Below, in pieces: positions 22,527 to 33,983 of a stretch of 64,000 nucleotides of DNA. Below the pieces are notes generated by a model. That model saw only the letters and a list, made by a program, of their open reading frames with translations, made no database searches and was not told the origin of the DNA. Origin of the DNA: Chondrosia reniformis. Taxonomy: Eukaryota; Porifera; Demospongiae; Chondrillida; Chondrillidae. Numbering within the stretch: the stretch's first letter is position 1; the number at the start of each line of letters is the position of its first letter. The stretch is from the NCBI GenBank assembly GCA_947172415.1, contig OX359200.1, forward strand, positions 994,501 through 1,058,500, in the 5' to 3' direction. The translations under genes were made by a program, and so were the position numbers.

Positions 22527-25500
22527 ATGGCCGCAGCTTTGCAAGAATCTCTGCTCCAGGAGAACCCTCTTTTTAACGATTTACTCAGTACACTGAAGCA
22601 GAAACTTGATAAAGATGGTACTCCATTTGAGAAGAAGCAGATCCTGCGAGAGGTAACTGTTAGGTCTACATTTGATCTAGTTTGACAGGTTACCAAGCAG
22701 TTGGCGCACTAAAACTATCCTAATGCTTCTTGATCAAAGATTAACTCTAAAAATATAATACAAAGGCATCTACATTTCCTTCGCAGATTGCATCTTTATA
22801 AATTCTTAGCTCGAAGTTTAATTGCACTCTCTCCAACTAACTCTGGTTATGTAGATGAGAGAGGAACTGAAGGTTACGAGAAGAAACTACTTGCAACAGA
22901 AAGTGTTGTACCAGGCGCTCACAAGCGTTACTAAAGCAAAGCTCTGCCAAGGAGACTCTGATGGGAGGACAAAGAGACTGTTTCAGCTGCTACAGAGAAG
23001 CACTGCAGTTGCAGACTCTACCCAAAGCCTCTCACTGACACCATCTCAAAATATACTGGGTGTTTTAGGCCGCCATCTTGAGCAGGCCGATGTCCTATAT
23101 GGAAGTGATAGAAAGGTAGCCATGTTTAATGAATACATTTTACTGTCCACTCAAGAGTGTATTCAACCAATCAAATTAAAGAAAAGTCATGAAAATAAGA
23201 GGTTCATGTCTGACATACCAATTTTTTAACCACCTATGAATATAATTAAGCTAACGGTAACAGAGTAGCTGTATATACCATCAGATGCTGAATTTTAGTT
23301 AGAAGAAATGTCTAATCCCACTTCACTGGATCTAATTTGCTATACCTTTGGTAGAAGGACTGGTCTACGTATCTACTTATAACACTAGAGACCAATCCTT
23401 CTATCAAAGGTATAACTCAGTGAGTGAAGAGAAAGTTACATTCAAAACTATTGATAGTGTTATTTATGTGCTTAAGATGAGGTACGTAGTATTGGAATAT
23501 TATAGATTCTTTATCAAATTTATTAGCTCATTTTTCAATTTTAAACACTAAAAATTTGATATGAGCCATCCAGGAAAGGTCCAATTACACATGTGTACGT
23601 ATGTGTGCGTAGCTCTGAAAGTATATGGTTTAATGAATACATCTATAAAAGTGATGAATATAATTATAATAGTGATGAATATAATTATAGAGTTGTTGCT
23701 ACATGCATGGGTTAGTGTACAGTATCTCATGGTTCTGTAGGATGACGTCATTCAGAGGGTTGTGGTGCCTGAAATGAGAAAGGTAATGTGGTCACTCATC
23801 GAGCAGCTCCTACACTTTCGGGAGCATGGTGGCCACGCCTCCAGCAAACCTGATCTGCTGAGAGCCAGAGCCGCTAATCTTGCTTGTGTTGTTAGAGAAG
23901 AAGCAACTGCTCTTAAGGAACAGAGAGCTGAGCTGGCTGAGTTGTCACTAGTGAAGAAGACAAGAACAGATGAACTTTTTCAGGTATCACACAAGCTTGA
24001 GACATTATTATCTGCCAATGTTTGGTAATCCTTTAATTTATTATCTGGTAATCCTACATGGCTGTACTCTATTTTGTCTTTAAAGGTAAAGAAAATTTGT
24101 TAATTGTAACTGTAATAACATTTAACCAATCAGAACCTCCGTTAACAGCTAAACCAATGTGAAACAGATGTGAAAAACTGTAAAGATTTTTAATTCCTGA
24201 ATAGACACAAAATATTGGCTTTTTAGCCATGCAAGACTCATTCAAAAATGTTTTAATTCACTTTAAATTCACAAATTACAAAATTACAAACTATTATAAT
24301 ATATTCACTTTGAAGAATAGAGAATCCTAAAATTACAAATGTTATGTGATTGTTTAATTGATTGTTGTACTTTATTCCTCTGTCATTAGATGTTAACTGA
24401 TAACCTTTCCCTGCTGAAGGAGCTGCTCGAAGATTACCGACTGAACCAGAAGGCAATGTACAACAGAGAGACATACCAGTGGCTTAGAGCCAAGAGACAA
24501 GCATTGGAGCTAAAGATTGAGTCAGTTGCAGCATCTTCCTACTCTGATAGTCTAAGGAGATAATTGCCTTATTGTGCGTCACTATAATCTATTTGTCTAT
24601 CAGTATCAAACTGATATTGTAATTGAATACCCACTAAGATAGACAATTTAATCTCTTCTTTGTCTTCCTTATGTGGTCATTATTACTTCACGCACACACC
24701 CATTTAAATAAACCAATCTATCTCCAATCTCCTTTTGTGTGGAGTGTGTCCTATCTGTCTGGCCACCTCCTTAGGAGAACAAGAAATTTGTTTTTAAAAT
24801 GAGAAAGAGTGTCATCTGTTTTCTTGCAAATAGCTAATTTTCTATTGTTGAGTGAGTTTTATTTTCATGTCAGCTAATGTAATAATGGTCCTTTGGAGGG
24901 GTATTCAGTTACACAGTTGAACAGCTGCTGGGTTTAATTGCTAATTGATTGCCAATGTGGCCCAACTCTTTCACATTCAAAACCTTTGTTGTCAGGTTTC
25001 TATAACGGTCAAATTACACAAACAGTGCCTGTTATTCACTTAGGTAACACTGTTCTAAGGGAAAGTATTGCATGGATGAATATATGCAGTATTGAAATGA
25101 TTAACTGATTTATGTGTACCTAGGGGAGGGGCTCCTAAGCTCAACCATTGCAAGCCTCACAAAACTGGAAGATGACCGATTTTTGAATTTACTATTGTTT
25201 CACTAGGTTTAGTTCCCTATTCTAAACTAGATGTAGCGACTAAGAAAAATGGTGTGTTAGATTATTCACATGCATTACATACAACAGACTATTAAGTTAG
25301 TTCTCGTTCCAAGGTGAGGTAAACATCCAGGGTCAAAGCTTTAAGAGATTGGTTTTTAAATATGATTTCACAACATTTCCATTTGTTATGCAATATCTCA
25401 CTTGTGTGCATGTAGTGTAATGAGTAATCAAGTCCTCATTGACACGTACACTAAAGAGAATGTGGCAGCCCTCAGTTGTGTGAGGAGGGAGTTGGTGAGG

Positions 25501-25668
25501 ATGGATCGTAGCCTTGACCAGCAGATCCTCTCCACCACAGCAATGCTGCAATCCTATCAAGCTGTTGGGAAAGAGTTTACTGATATTGCATCACAATATG
25601 CCCAGGTTGCCATGGAGATTGAAAATAAGAAGTGGGCGGCCAGGGTTTCCCAAAGACAAGTAAAGTAG
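22527..25668 (+). CDS. HAUS4: HAUS augmin-like complex subunit 4
   Basis: Subunit of the eight-protein augmin complex, which recruits gamma-tubulin to spindle microtubules for branching nucleation. Five exons (22527-22652, 22855-23115, 23741-23983, 24390-24520, 25416-25668) join in phase to 337 residues; human is 363. The N terminus has NPLFNDLLSTLKQKLDKDG, matching the family's NPYFSKLLLNL-type start. The rest is predicted alpha-helical coiled coil. The C-terminal block DTYTKENVAAL...LQSYQAVGKEF...YAQVAMEIENKKWA aligns with the most conserved part of HAUS4. It ends tail-to-tail with TBC1D20, 183 bp apart. Intron 2 contains a 72-bp inverted-repeat element. Confidence 0.93.
23342..23413. mobile_element. 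72-bp inverted-repeat element in HAUS4 intron 2
   Basis: The end atacctttggtagaaggact ggtct is mirrored by agaccaatccttctatcaaa ggtat, giving 25-bp arms with a few mismatches and a ~22-bp loop. It is too small to encode anything and is likely a miniature non-autonomous element. Confidence 0.7.
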
Positions 25669-25851
25669 AAAGCAAATCTGAACAGAAAAACAGTACAAAT
25701 GAACCAGTTCATGTATTATGGACCGTTTACATTGGACTCTTTGTCAGTTTTCAATTAATCATCTCCTTTTATCATTTAATGTTGTACAGTATATATATAT
25801 AGCAACATGTGCATAATAAAGATTTCTTGTACAAGTTACATTAAAAATGTA

Positions 25852-28800
25852 CTAAAATAGGTTGGCTTTGCTGGGACTGAACCGCAACCACCATATACAG
25901 ACACTTAACAAGATTGGGCTGACAATTATGATTGCCTTCAGCAGCTGTCTTCTCTCCCTCCAAGGCCACAGGAAGAGGGAGGGCTGGTCAGCATAGGGGT
26001 TAATCTTCAAAATGTGGTCTGGTAGCAGACTGGTTGTACGTTGAAGAATGCTGCCTTGACAGTGATAGGTAATGCTACAAATAATAGTGTGTAAAGACCT
26101 TTATAGGGTTCAGTGATAACAAACCACAAGTATTGTACTAAATCCATAAACATCAAGAAAATAGGGAAATATATACATACCAGCATTACAACACCAAATG
26201 GTATATGTTTAGGCAAGTTATCAAAATGATATACAAACCACAAGTATTGTACTAAATCCACAAGCATCAAGAGATTAGGGAAATATATAAGTAGGAGAGG
26301 TGGTACACAACAGAATGGTATTTGGCTAAGCAACTCTGTATAGAGAGTCATAGTAAGATAATGAGAGTTCAAAGGGATTTATTCTAACTGCGCCAAACTT
26401 GTCTTTGAGATGGTTCATCTTTAGTCTTTTGAGAGTCTAGAAACTGAAGATGAACCGTCTCAAATATGACATAATGAGAGTTAATAGGTAAATGTATATC
26501 ATTGTACTGTACTTCCATAACACAAAGGTGTTACAGGTTCCAAAAAATTGTAGACAAGGAATTATAAAATATTTATACCTTTCAGGAAATGAAAGCTTGC
26601 TCTTTCTGATGACATAGTGAGGAGGATAGGTATCTATCAGTTCTAAAGCTCTCTCTATGGTTGCCTCCCAGTCAATATCACTGGGCAGGTGTGTGAAGGC
26701 ACTGTGTACTTCACTCATCTCACAAGAAAGTGACAACACTTTGTTTCTCCTTTGAATTATAAGCTGTAATGAAGAACGAATTAAACTTGTATAAATGGCA
26801 CATACATTTAACAAAGTTTAACTGTATGCATACATTATTATAGGTAAACACATATGCAAATAAACTTACGATATGTCACAATCCTTTACAAATGAGTTTA
26901 TGAAATAAATTCCAAAAACAAAATATGAAGCCAAAAGTTAAACTTTTAAGTAACAAGAAATCTTTGCATGAGTAATCTATCATACATATTCTACAGTAAA
27001 GGACTTTAGGGAACTAAACCTAGTGAGAGCTTTGGATGAGAATCTCTTTATTCTTCTCCTCCACTGATCATGTGTTTAGGAGACTTGTCATGCAGTAGTG
27101 ACTATCCCACCGCAATAAATAAATATCCTCAAAGCCAGTCACTTGGCTGGGAGGTGTAAGTGAGTGCAACGTGTTCGCTGCATCAAACCGTACTACTAAC
27201 AATAAACTACTTAAGAGCCAGTGTTATTGTTTGATTAAGCATATACAATTTTATTTAAATGGTTAATAATGCTATTATAAATTACTAGAATTAGAACAAG
27301 TACACAAGAATATTAAATTAAAACATGGATGTGCTTAGTATAAAGTTACAGACACACTGTTGTCATGGCAACACAAGTGACTAGCATGAAACTCACTGAT
27401 GCAGCAAGGTATAAGGACATTGTCGGGTGGCTAGCTAGAAAAAGATCTACCAGACGACAAGCAGTATGATGGTCTTCAACATCGTGTCCGAACCAAGTGA
27501 TCAACCAACTTAAGGTAAAGTAATAGCTACAAGAAGACCTACAGGGGCAATGAAGCAATAAATGAATATTGTAGAAAACTGCAACTGTATTTTCAGTGTT
27601 TAGCCTTATAAGAGTGTGAATTGTGAAATAAGAATTACTCTCTTAAGATTACTATGAGGTGGTTCATCTTTAGTCTTCATGTCGCTGAAGAAGACCCCTA
27701 GGGTCAAAATGTCCAATTCTCAAGATACAAACTGCATATCTAGATGCTCAAAAGACTAAAGATGAACCATCTCAAAGATAGGTGCAGTTGGAATAAATTC
27801 TAAACACTAGAAAAGTTCCAAAATGGCTGATTCCCAGTAGTCGTTACCGAGTGATAAATTCTTCCAATTCTGGATCTGCTATAGTCAGCAATGCCGGAAG
27901 GAAAGCTATCAGATGCTTTGTCTTCTCCATGTCCTTTGCCATGAAGTCCCTTAGGTAGTGATTCACAAGCACATCCATCATAGCGTAGGTGACCCTCTCT
28001 CCCACCTCAACCAGGAGTGTCAGCACTACGTCATGAAATCCTTGATAGTAGTACAAATGAGGGTTCTCCTGGAGCAGGCGCAGGATTATGAGTAACATCT
28101 GATTCTGACATTTCAACATGTCCTCACTGCTAAAACCTTTAGCCAATGGAATGATAAGTTATAATAATTATATTTATATATTACATACCTAATAAGAATA
28201 CATAATAATATAAAGGAATATACACTAGGCCAAGCTGGTCCCATGTGTCGTTATAAAAACAGCATTTGCTATACGTACTTGATAAACTGTGCACATTAAC
28301 AATTTAGTTAACCTTGTGGGAATCTCTTTCCTGATCTGTCTACGTCGAGCTTGACTTGTTTGTAGTCGCGGTGGCTCTCTAGAGGTAGACCTACATGAGG
28401 CAACACACAGATACACACCTCCTGACTAGTATCACAGTGCCAGACCCTTTGCAAGAGGGGAAACGGTCTGGCTGCATGAGACTTCCTCCCAACAGTACAC
28501 AGTACATATGATTGCATATTGTTATTACTAAGGTTACCCCTTCAGCCCAAGGCTGGTATAAATGGGGGACCTGACATGAAATACATAAAACCAAAACAAA
28601 AACCAGGACACACATATACATGAAATAATACACAGGTTCTAAATTGTTATTATAATTTATAAATTGAAGACACAAAAAAATCAATTAGTCAACCATGGTC
28701 AAGTATCTATGGTATATAGATTGCTGAAAAAGACCTCCGGGTTGAAACATCCATCAAAGTTATTGAATTTCTGTTACTGATAAATCATATGGTATATGTA

Positions 28801-29149
28801 TGCATGATATAACAAGGTAAACATCTTTATATATAAAATGGACGACTGTACCAGTATAGTGAGGCACTCTGTACACATTAATGCCAAGCATCTTTGGCCA
28901 GGCTTCCTTTCGCAGCTTCTTTGTAGACAACCCGTGCCTGCTCTTTGCCACATCTCGTAAAACATCTATGTTGACAGGGTTTGAGTTTAAAGCATTTTCC
29001 GCCTCCGTGAATTTGCTGGGAACCTCTTCGACTGAATAACAAAGATAATGTGTAAATTACTGATGACTGCGGAATGCTTATATCAACTTACTGCCTGTAA
29101 GGCAAGATTTACTTGCAAGTGAACCCGCATGTCTGTGTTTCACGCTCAT
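25852..29149 (-). CDS. TBC1D20: TBC1 domain family member 20 (Rab1 GAP)
   Basis: ER-anchored GTPase-activating protein for Rab1 (and Rab18 in human work). Seven exons (29149-29092, 29031-28852, 28378-28313, 28136-27848, 27538-27397, 26763-26579, 26074-25852) join in phase to 380 residues; human is 403. The TBC dual fingers are intact: arginine finger R94 in KLDVDRSGKRFP and glutamine finger Q133 in YYYQGFHDVV. FTLSWLITWFGHDV and VDLFLASHP are also family signatures. The last exon gives a C-terminal membrane anchor around residues 350-370 (AIIIVSPILLSVCIWWL), as in vertebrates. The start codon at 29149 was chosen because only its GTAAGT donor has the phase needed by exon 2. Divergent from the ZDHHC gene with an 89-bp gap. 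Confidence 0.95.
26403..26464. mobile_element. Short TIR element in TBC1D20 intron 6
   Basis: tttgagatggttcatcttta at the left is mirrored by aactgaagatgaaccgtctc aaa at the right, with almost no loop. The arms match those of the element at 27655. Confidence 0.7.
26995..27070 (+). repeat. Dispersed ~180-bp repeat family, partial copy in TBC1D20 intron 5
   Basis: ctacagtaaaggactttagg, then gaactaaacctagtgagagc and tttggatgagaatc. The right half of the element is missing. Confidence 0.75.
27655..27777. mobile_element. Short TIR element in TBC1D20 intron 4
   Basis: gaggtggttcatctttagtc tt and aagactaaagatgaaccatc tc form about 22-bp terminal inverted repeats with about 77 bp between them. The inner text (gaagaagacccctagggtca) also appears in altered form near 28725 and 45600. 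Confidence 0.75.
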
Positions 29150-29238
29150 ATTGCGGGAATTCCCCTTCAATTACGTATAGCTCCGAATATTTACCGGATA
29201 CTGACCTCTGCACACAACACCTGGAGACAGCGCAAATC
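29150..29238. promoter_or_regulatory. Bidirectional promoter region, TBC1D20 / ZDHHC
   Basis: 89 bp between divergent start codons, so a shared promoter is implied. No TATA box is evident. Confidence 0.6.
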
Positions 29239-32200
29239 ATGGGTTTGTTGTCATGCACGGGAGAAGGAAAGCAGTCGCGGCGAAACGGTTGGAGCTGTCC
29301 ATGGCATCCTCAGCAAGTGTTGGCATGGGTCTTCATTGCTGTTTTATCTGTTGTCTACTTTGGGTTCTTTGTATTCTATGCACCCCTCTGCTGGGTGCCA
29401 GTCATGGTGATTGTATCCTCTCACAATACAGTAGGGAGTTCATTAATTATGTCCTTCACTTTATCCATTCCAGTTAATTATCTTTGAGAGTTGCATGATG
29501 GTGATGTGTGATTTTAAATGAGAAGGGAAATGTAATTCAGTTTAAATGTACATGTGTGTTCTCGGGATAGGAAAGGTACTTCGTAAAGTGAGTGTCTGAG
29601 TAGTACGCTGATCCGATTGCTGACATCATGTAGTCATTGTTGTTAGGAAATTGTAGCTTAATTGGATTTCGCTTCTACGGCTTCTCCGCTTTTAATGCTT
29701 GTTGCGAATGCATTCGCAGCGTCTCCAACTTTGTGTACGTGTCTGTGCCAGTGAAAGATGAACAATAGAATTAGTTTGTATTTTTTATTTGATTGCCCTT
29801 AGTGAACTTTTGTTGCTGTACTTCTGATGCATAATTTAATCAAGCCAGTTAACTGAGGTGTATTGTTCAGAATAATTGGAAATTAGCTTCAAAACGTAAT
29901 TTGTACTTAACCTTTCTCAGTTACCAGGAATTGTTTTTCTTTTGCTTTTAATTTCTATCTTTATGGCAACATCAATAAATCCACAGGATGAAAAAGTTAG
30001 AATCACTTTTAAAGAATCTCCTCCAATGCAGATGGCAGCATTTGATCGCTCAAAGCATGCTCATGTAATAGAAGACTATAGATGTTATATATGCCAATCT
30101 CCTGTGTGAGTGGTGTAATGTATATACTGTCTGATTGTCAGTTACATCTGTTGATGCAGACATAATGGAAGCACTATTCTTTAACAACACCTTTGAGATG
30201 ATTTATTTTGTTATCCCCAAAAGGCTTTGTTCCTGAGCCATCCTTTTATTCTATTAATAAAAAAGGTGTTTATTGTAGACTATTTGCAATCCCTTCACTG
30301 GGGCACCTGTTGTAAAATTTAGCCAAAGAGCTTTGACAGCTTGTGGAGTAAAGGTGTCTAGCTCCTTTGGGAGATTGTCGCCCTTCCAACCACCTGTCTG
30401 TCTCTATTGAATACTTTTCTGTCATCCCCATACTTCTTATCACATTCGCATTTGAAGTGTACCTTTGTATGTATTTCTTATAATGTATAAGTATATAGAC
30501 ATTAAACATAAGTATATAGACATTAAACAATCTCATGTAGACGTATGTTTGCTTACTTGACGTGTGAAATTTGCCCTTCTAAAGTGGCATTCTTGTGAAA
30601 ATCTACCCTCCGGCCATCTGTGTGCAACCTGTGTGAGACTTCTGGCCCTAAGTCACAGTGATTGTGCATGCATACTCGCTAACTTTGACTGGCAGGTACC
30701 AGCCAGACAATGTGTAGCTATTAGTCTCATCCCATTTGTTGATGTTGTTCTGTGACCAGCCAAGAGGGTGTCACTCAGAGGAGTGTCCTTATTAGCTGGG
30801 TAATTAAGTGAACCAGCTGAATATTCTTTGATCTTTAATTAAAGCTATGTACTTGTGAAAGTGTTTTACACGCCCATTTGTTATATCTTCTTATCGCTGC
30901 TCTCCTCTAAACCTTCCCATCTAATTGTTGTGCCGCTCTCTGTGAACTTAATTCATTCTCAATTTTATAACAATTTCTCTTGTGTGTGTGTTTTAGGAGT
31001 GAAGGGACTAAACACTGTAGAGCATGCAATAAGTGCATCTCCCATTTTGACCATCACTGCAAATGGCTAAATAATTGCATTGGACAGAAGAATTACAAGT
31101 TGGTGCTGCTGTATTGATGCCTATACATTGATTGGTATTGGACCTACAGTGCATATGTGACTAAGATTATGAAACCACAAGTCTTTAATCTCAATTTCAA
31201 ATAACAAAATAACAGAGAGTGTAAACAGTAAAGTCATATACTCAATTAATCTAGTGTGTAGTATATATGTCTATTTGAGATATGTATGACAAGAATTGTT
31301 TCCTTTGTGCTCTCTCTCCTCCAGATGGTTCATAGCGGCTGTCAGCTCCGCTCTCTCTGCCACTGTATCACTCTGTCTTGTAAGTGTTATATATTTTATT
31401 CTGTACTTTGCTTCAAGAGATGCCATCTGTTACCTTGGATGTGGACAAGAACCCATTTCTGATCAGAAATTTGGGAATGGAACTGTAGAATTGCTGTGGA
31501 ACCAAACTAGAGATGTCTCCATTCAAATTCTCGGGCAGCCAGTACCAAATGAAATATTTCCAACTGTGACAGCCATTGTGTTTGTTCTGACCCTCATTTC
31601 ATCCATTTTATTGGCTCATCTCCTGATATTCCACGTATACCTCAGTAAGCTAATAGTACAATATATATATGTATATGTACGTATATACGGGATAGGACAT
31701 ATGTGAATTTTCTTAGCACTTTAATTATGTATATATTGTAAGACAATGGCGTTTTTTCAGTGTAACAAACTGTTTGGGGGCATGATTCTGTTTGCCTCCT
31801 GAATATTCACATTGTGCTAGTGAGGTTGTAATGTTTGTTAATCTTCTAGTGTCTCCATTGTGCTAGTGAGGTTGTAATGTTTGTTAATCTTCTAGTGTCT
31901 CCATTGTGCTAGTGAGGTTGTAATGTTTGTTAATCTTCTAGTGTCTCCATTGTGCTAGTGAGGTTGTAATGTTTGTTAATCTTCTAGTGTCTCCATTGTG
32001 CTAGTGAGGTTGTAATGTTTGTTAATCTTCTAGTGTCTCCATTGTGCTAGTGAGGTTGTAATGTTTGTTAATCTTCTAGTGTCTCCATTGTGCTAGTGAG
32101 GTTGTAATGTTTGTTAATCTTCTAGTGTCTCCATTGTGCTAGTGAGGTTGTAATGTTTGTTAATCTTCTAGTGTCTCCATTGTGCTAGTGAGGTTGTAAT

Positions 32201-33983
32201 GTTTGTTAATCTTCTAGTGTCTCCATTGTGCTAGTGAGGTTGTAATGTTTGTTAATCTTCTAGTGTCTCCATTGTGCTAGTGAGGTTGTAATGTTTGTTA
32301 ATCTTCTAGTGTCTCCATATGCAGACAGAATACTAAAGGGCTGGGTTGGCACAAAAATATGGCTACTCTATGTTTTATTACCTGGAAATTAACAGCAGCT
32401 AACTTTTTGGAGACGCACTTACAAATGTGTAACTCAATACAGAGCTACTGTATGTATGTACGTATGTGTAATCTGCTAATACAGAGCTACTGTATGTATG
32501 TACGTATGTGTAATCTGCTAATTTAGCAATAGGATGTTCACTTATTTGTCTCTTTGTTACTTCTTCTCATTTGAATTAGTGGATTAGTATACAATACAGT
32601 CCTGACAAGTCTGGGTATATAGGATGGTATACAATACAGTCCTGACAAGTCTGTGGTATATGGATAGTACCTACGTATGTAATACAGTCCTGACAAGTCT
32701 CTGATGGTTTTCCTGGTCCTTTTGGCTTCCTAGTGTCACCATATGGTGAAGAAAGTATAATTGCCGCAGGTCAAGGCTGGTGCATTCGGTGCCACCACAA
32801 TTCCTACTGAACAGCTCATTGGAGACAAAACACCTTCCACCTTTCCATCCTAGCATGTAAGAGCTAGCTTATCATTTATTGTAATCCATTCCTGTTGCTT
32901 TGTTCCTATAGAAGTCAAGGGTTTGACCACTTATGATTACATCATGCTACACAGATCTGATCATGCGGGAGAAGCAATCAGAAACAAGAACGTTAAGGTT
33001 AGAAAGGCTTAAAGTAATGTTTGTCTCCCCTTGACCTGCATGTACTGAAAGAATAATAACACCTAATTCTGTCAAAATAGACAATGTTGCACTAATTTGA
33101 TAATGCAGCCACCCGTAGAGAGATTGTATTAATGTCCACTAAAAGAGTGAGGAATTTGAAGTAGTTCTGCACAGGTTCACACAAGGTATTGTTGGTCCAT
33201 GCTACATTGTCCTTGAAATTATGAAATATCTAAGGCACCGTATTCCAAAAAGTATGGTTATCATACGTACATATGAAGCTATATAGACTAAAACACAATT
33301 TTCTTAAACTAATGTAGTAGGGCAAACCTATAGAGCTTTGAATGAAGACACAGTTAGGCTTCTTTTCTTCCTTCCTCCATTAGACCAGATGGCTGTTTCT
33401 GGGAATGCCACCCTTCATCATGCAGTGACCCTGGGAATCTTTGTCTTTTCTTGGTGTATAACTTAGTCTAAAGCTACGTATGATGCGTGTAGTCTTCTCT
33501 CTATAGCCTGTGCTGTGTACATACGTAGATGGACACAAATAATTATTCAAAGTATAATAGCATTAAGTGAATGCTTTTATGGGTATAGTATTACATCAAC
33601 TACCTGTGATTTAACCAATTAACTACTAATACAATTACACTTGGTTGGATTGAAGTTAATTTCCAAAGTGCTTGTAGGGACATACCATATTTGTCCAAAT
33701 ACAGGCCCGGGGCCTCTATTTCGTTCCAGTCATTTTTGATCTGGCCTCTTAACGAGACCCGGTTTGAATATATACAGACAAATGCATTATATGTATAGAG
33801 TTTATGCCTTTTAGTTGAAGAAATGTTATTAGTTGAAGTGTCCTTTAGTGTAGTTTCTCTTCTTTCCAGAGGAACCAAGTGAAGCCAATTGACTGTGAGT
33901 CCACTGACCTAGCTGGTGATAGCAGGAACATGCAGCCATCAGACAGTACACCACAGTCTGCCCACACACCTGAAGTGAGTTAA
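29239..33983 (+). CDS. DHHC palmitoyltransferase, ZDHHC1/ZDHHC11-like
   Basis: S-acylates target cysteines at endomembranes. Six exons (29239-29406, 29921-30105, 30997-31098, 31325-31644, 32912-32997, 33870 onward) join in phase to about 324 residues. The N-terminal [13 protein letters not shown] leads into two membrane helices. The family signature [19 protein letters not shown] follows, then the cysteine-rich domain with HCRACNKC and D136-H-H-C139 in [15 protein letters not shown]. Two more membrane segments follow, with a luminal loop between them, then [21 protein letters not shown] and a polar tail. The start and CRD match the ZDHHC1/11 branch. The 3' end is ambiguous: reading on gives PEVS-stop (33983), while splicing from GTGAGT to the acceptor near 34047 gives PESV-stop. 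Intron 4 holds a perfect 46-bp tandem array. Confidence 0.93.
31811..32318. repeat. 46-bp tandem array, ~11 nearly identical copies, in ZDHHC intron 4
   Basis: The unit contains attgtgctagtgaggttgta and ends ttaatcttctagtgtctcc. I see no substitutions between full copies. Each unit contains TTCTAG preceded by T-rich sequence, resembling a 3' splice acceptor. The identity implies recent expansion or homogenisation. Confidence 0.95.
33319..33445 (+). repeat. Dispersed ~180-bp repeat family, variant copy in ZDHHC intron 5
   Basis: gggcaaacctatagagcttt (same variant start as the 20279 copy), followed by the gctgtttctgggaatgccac / ccttcatcatgcagtgaccc segment. Confidence 0.75.

Noticed and set aside
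26110-26300. Two ~65-bp direct repeats in the last TBC1D20 intron, considered as a duplicated exon
   Set aside because: They contain no consistent open frame with splice sites, and the final exon is already accounted for at 26074-25852. A simple intronic duplication.
29113-29487. Longer plus-strand start upstream of the ZDHHC gene
   Set aside because: Extending upstream would overlap the TBC1D20 first exon. The ATG at 29239 gives the family-like N terminus ([10 protein letters not shown]).
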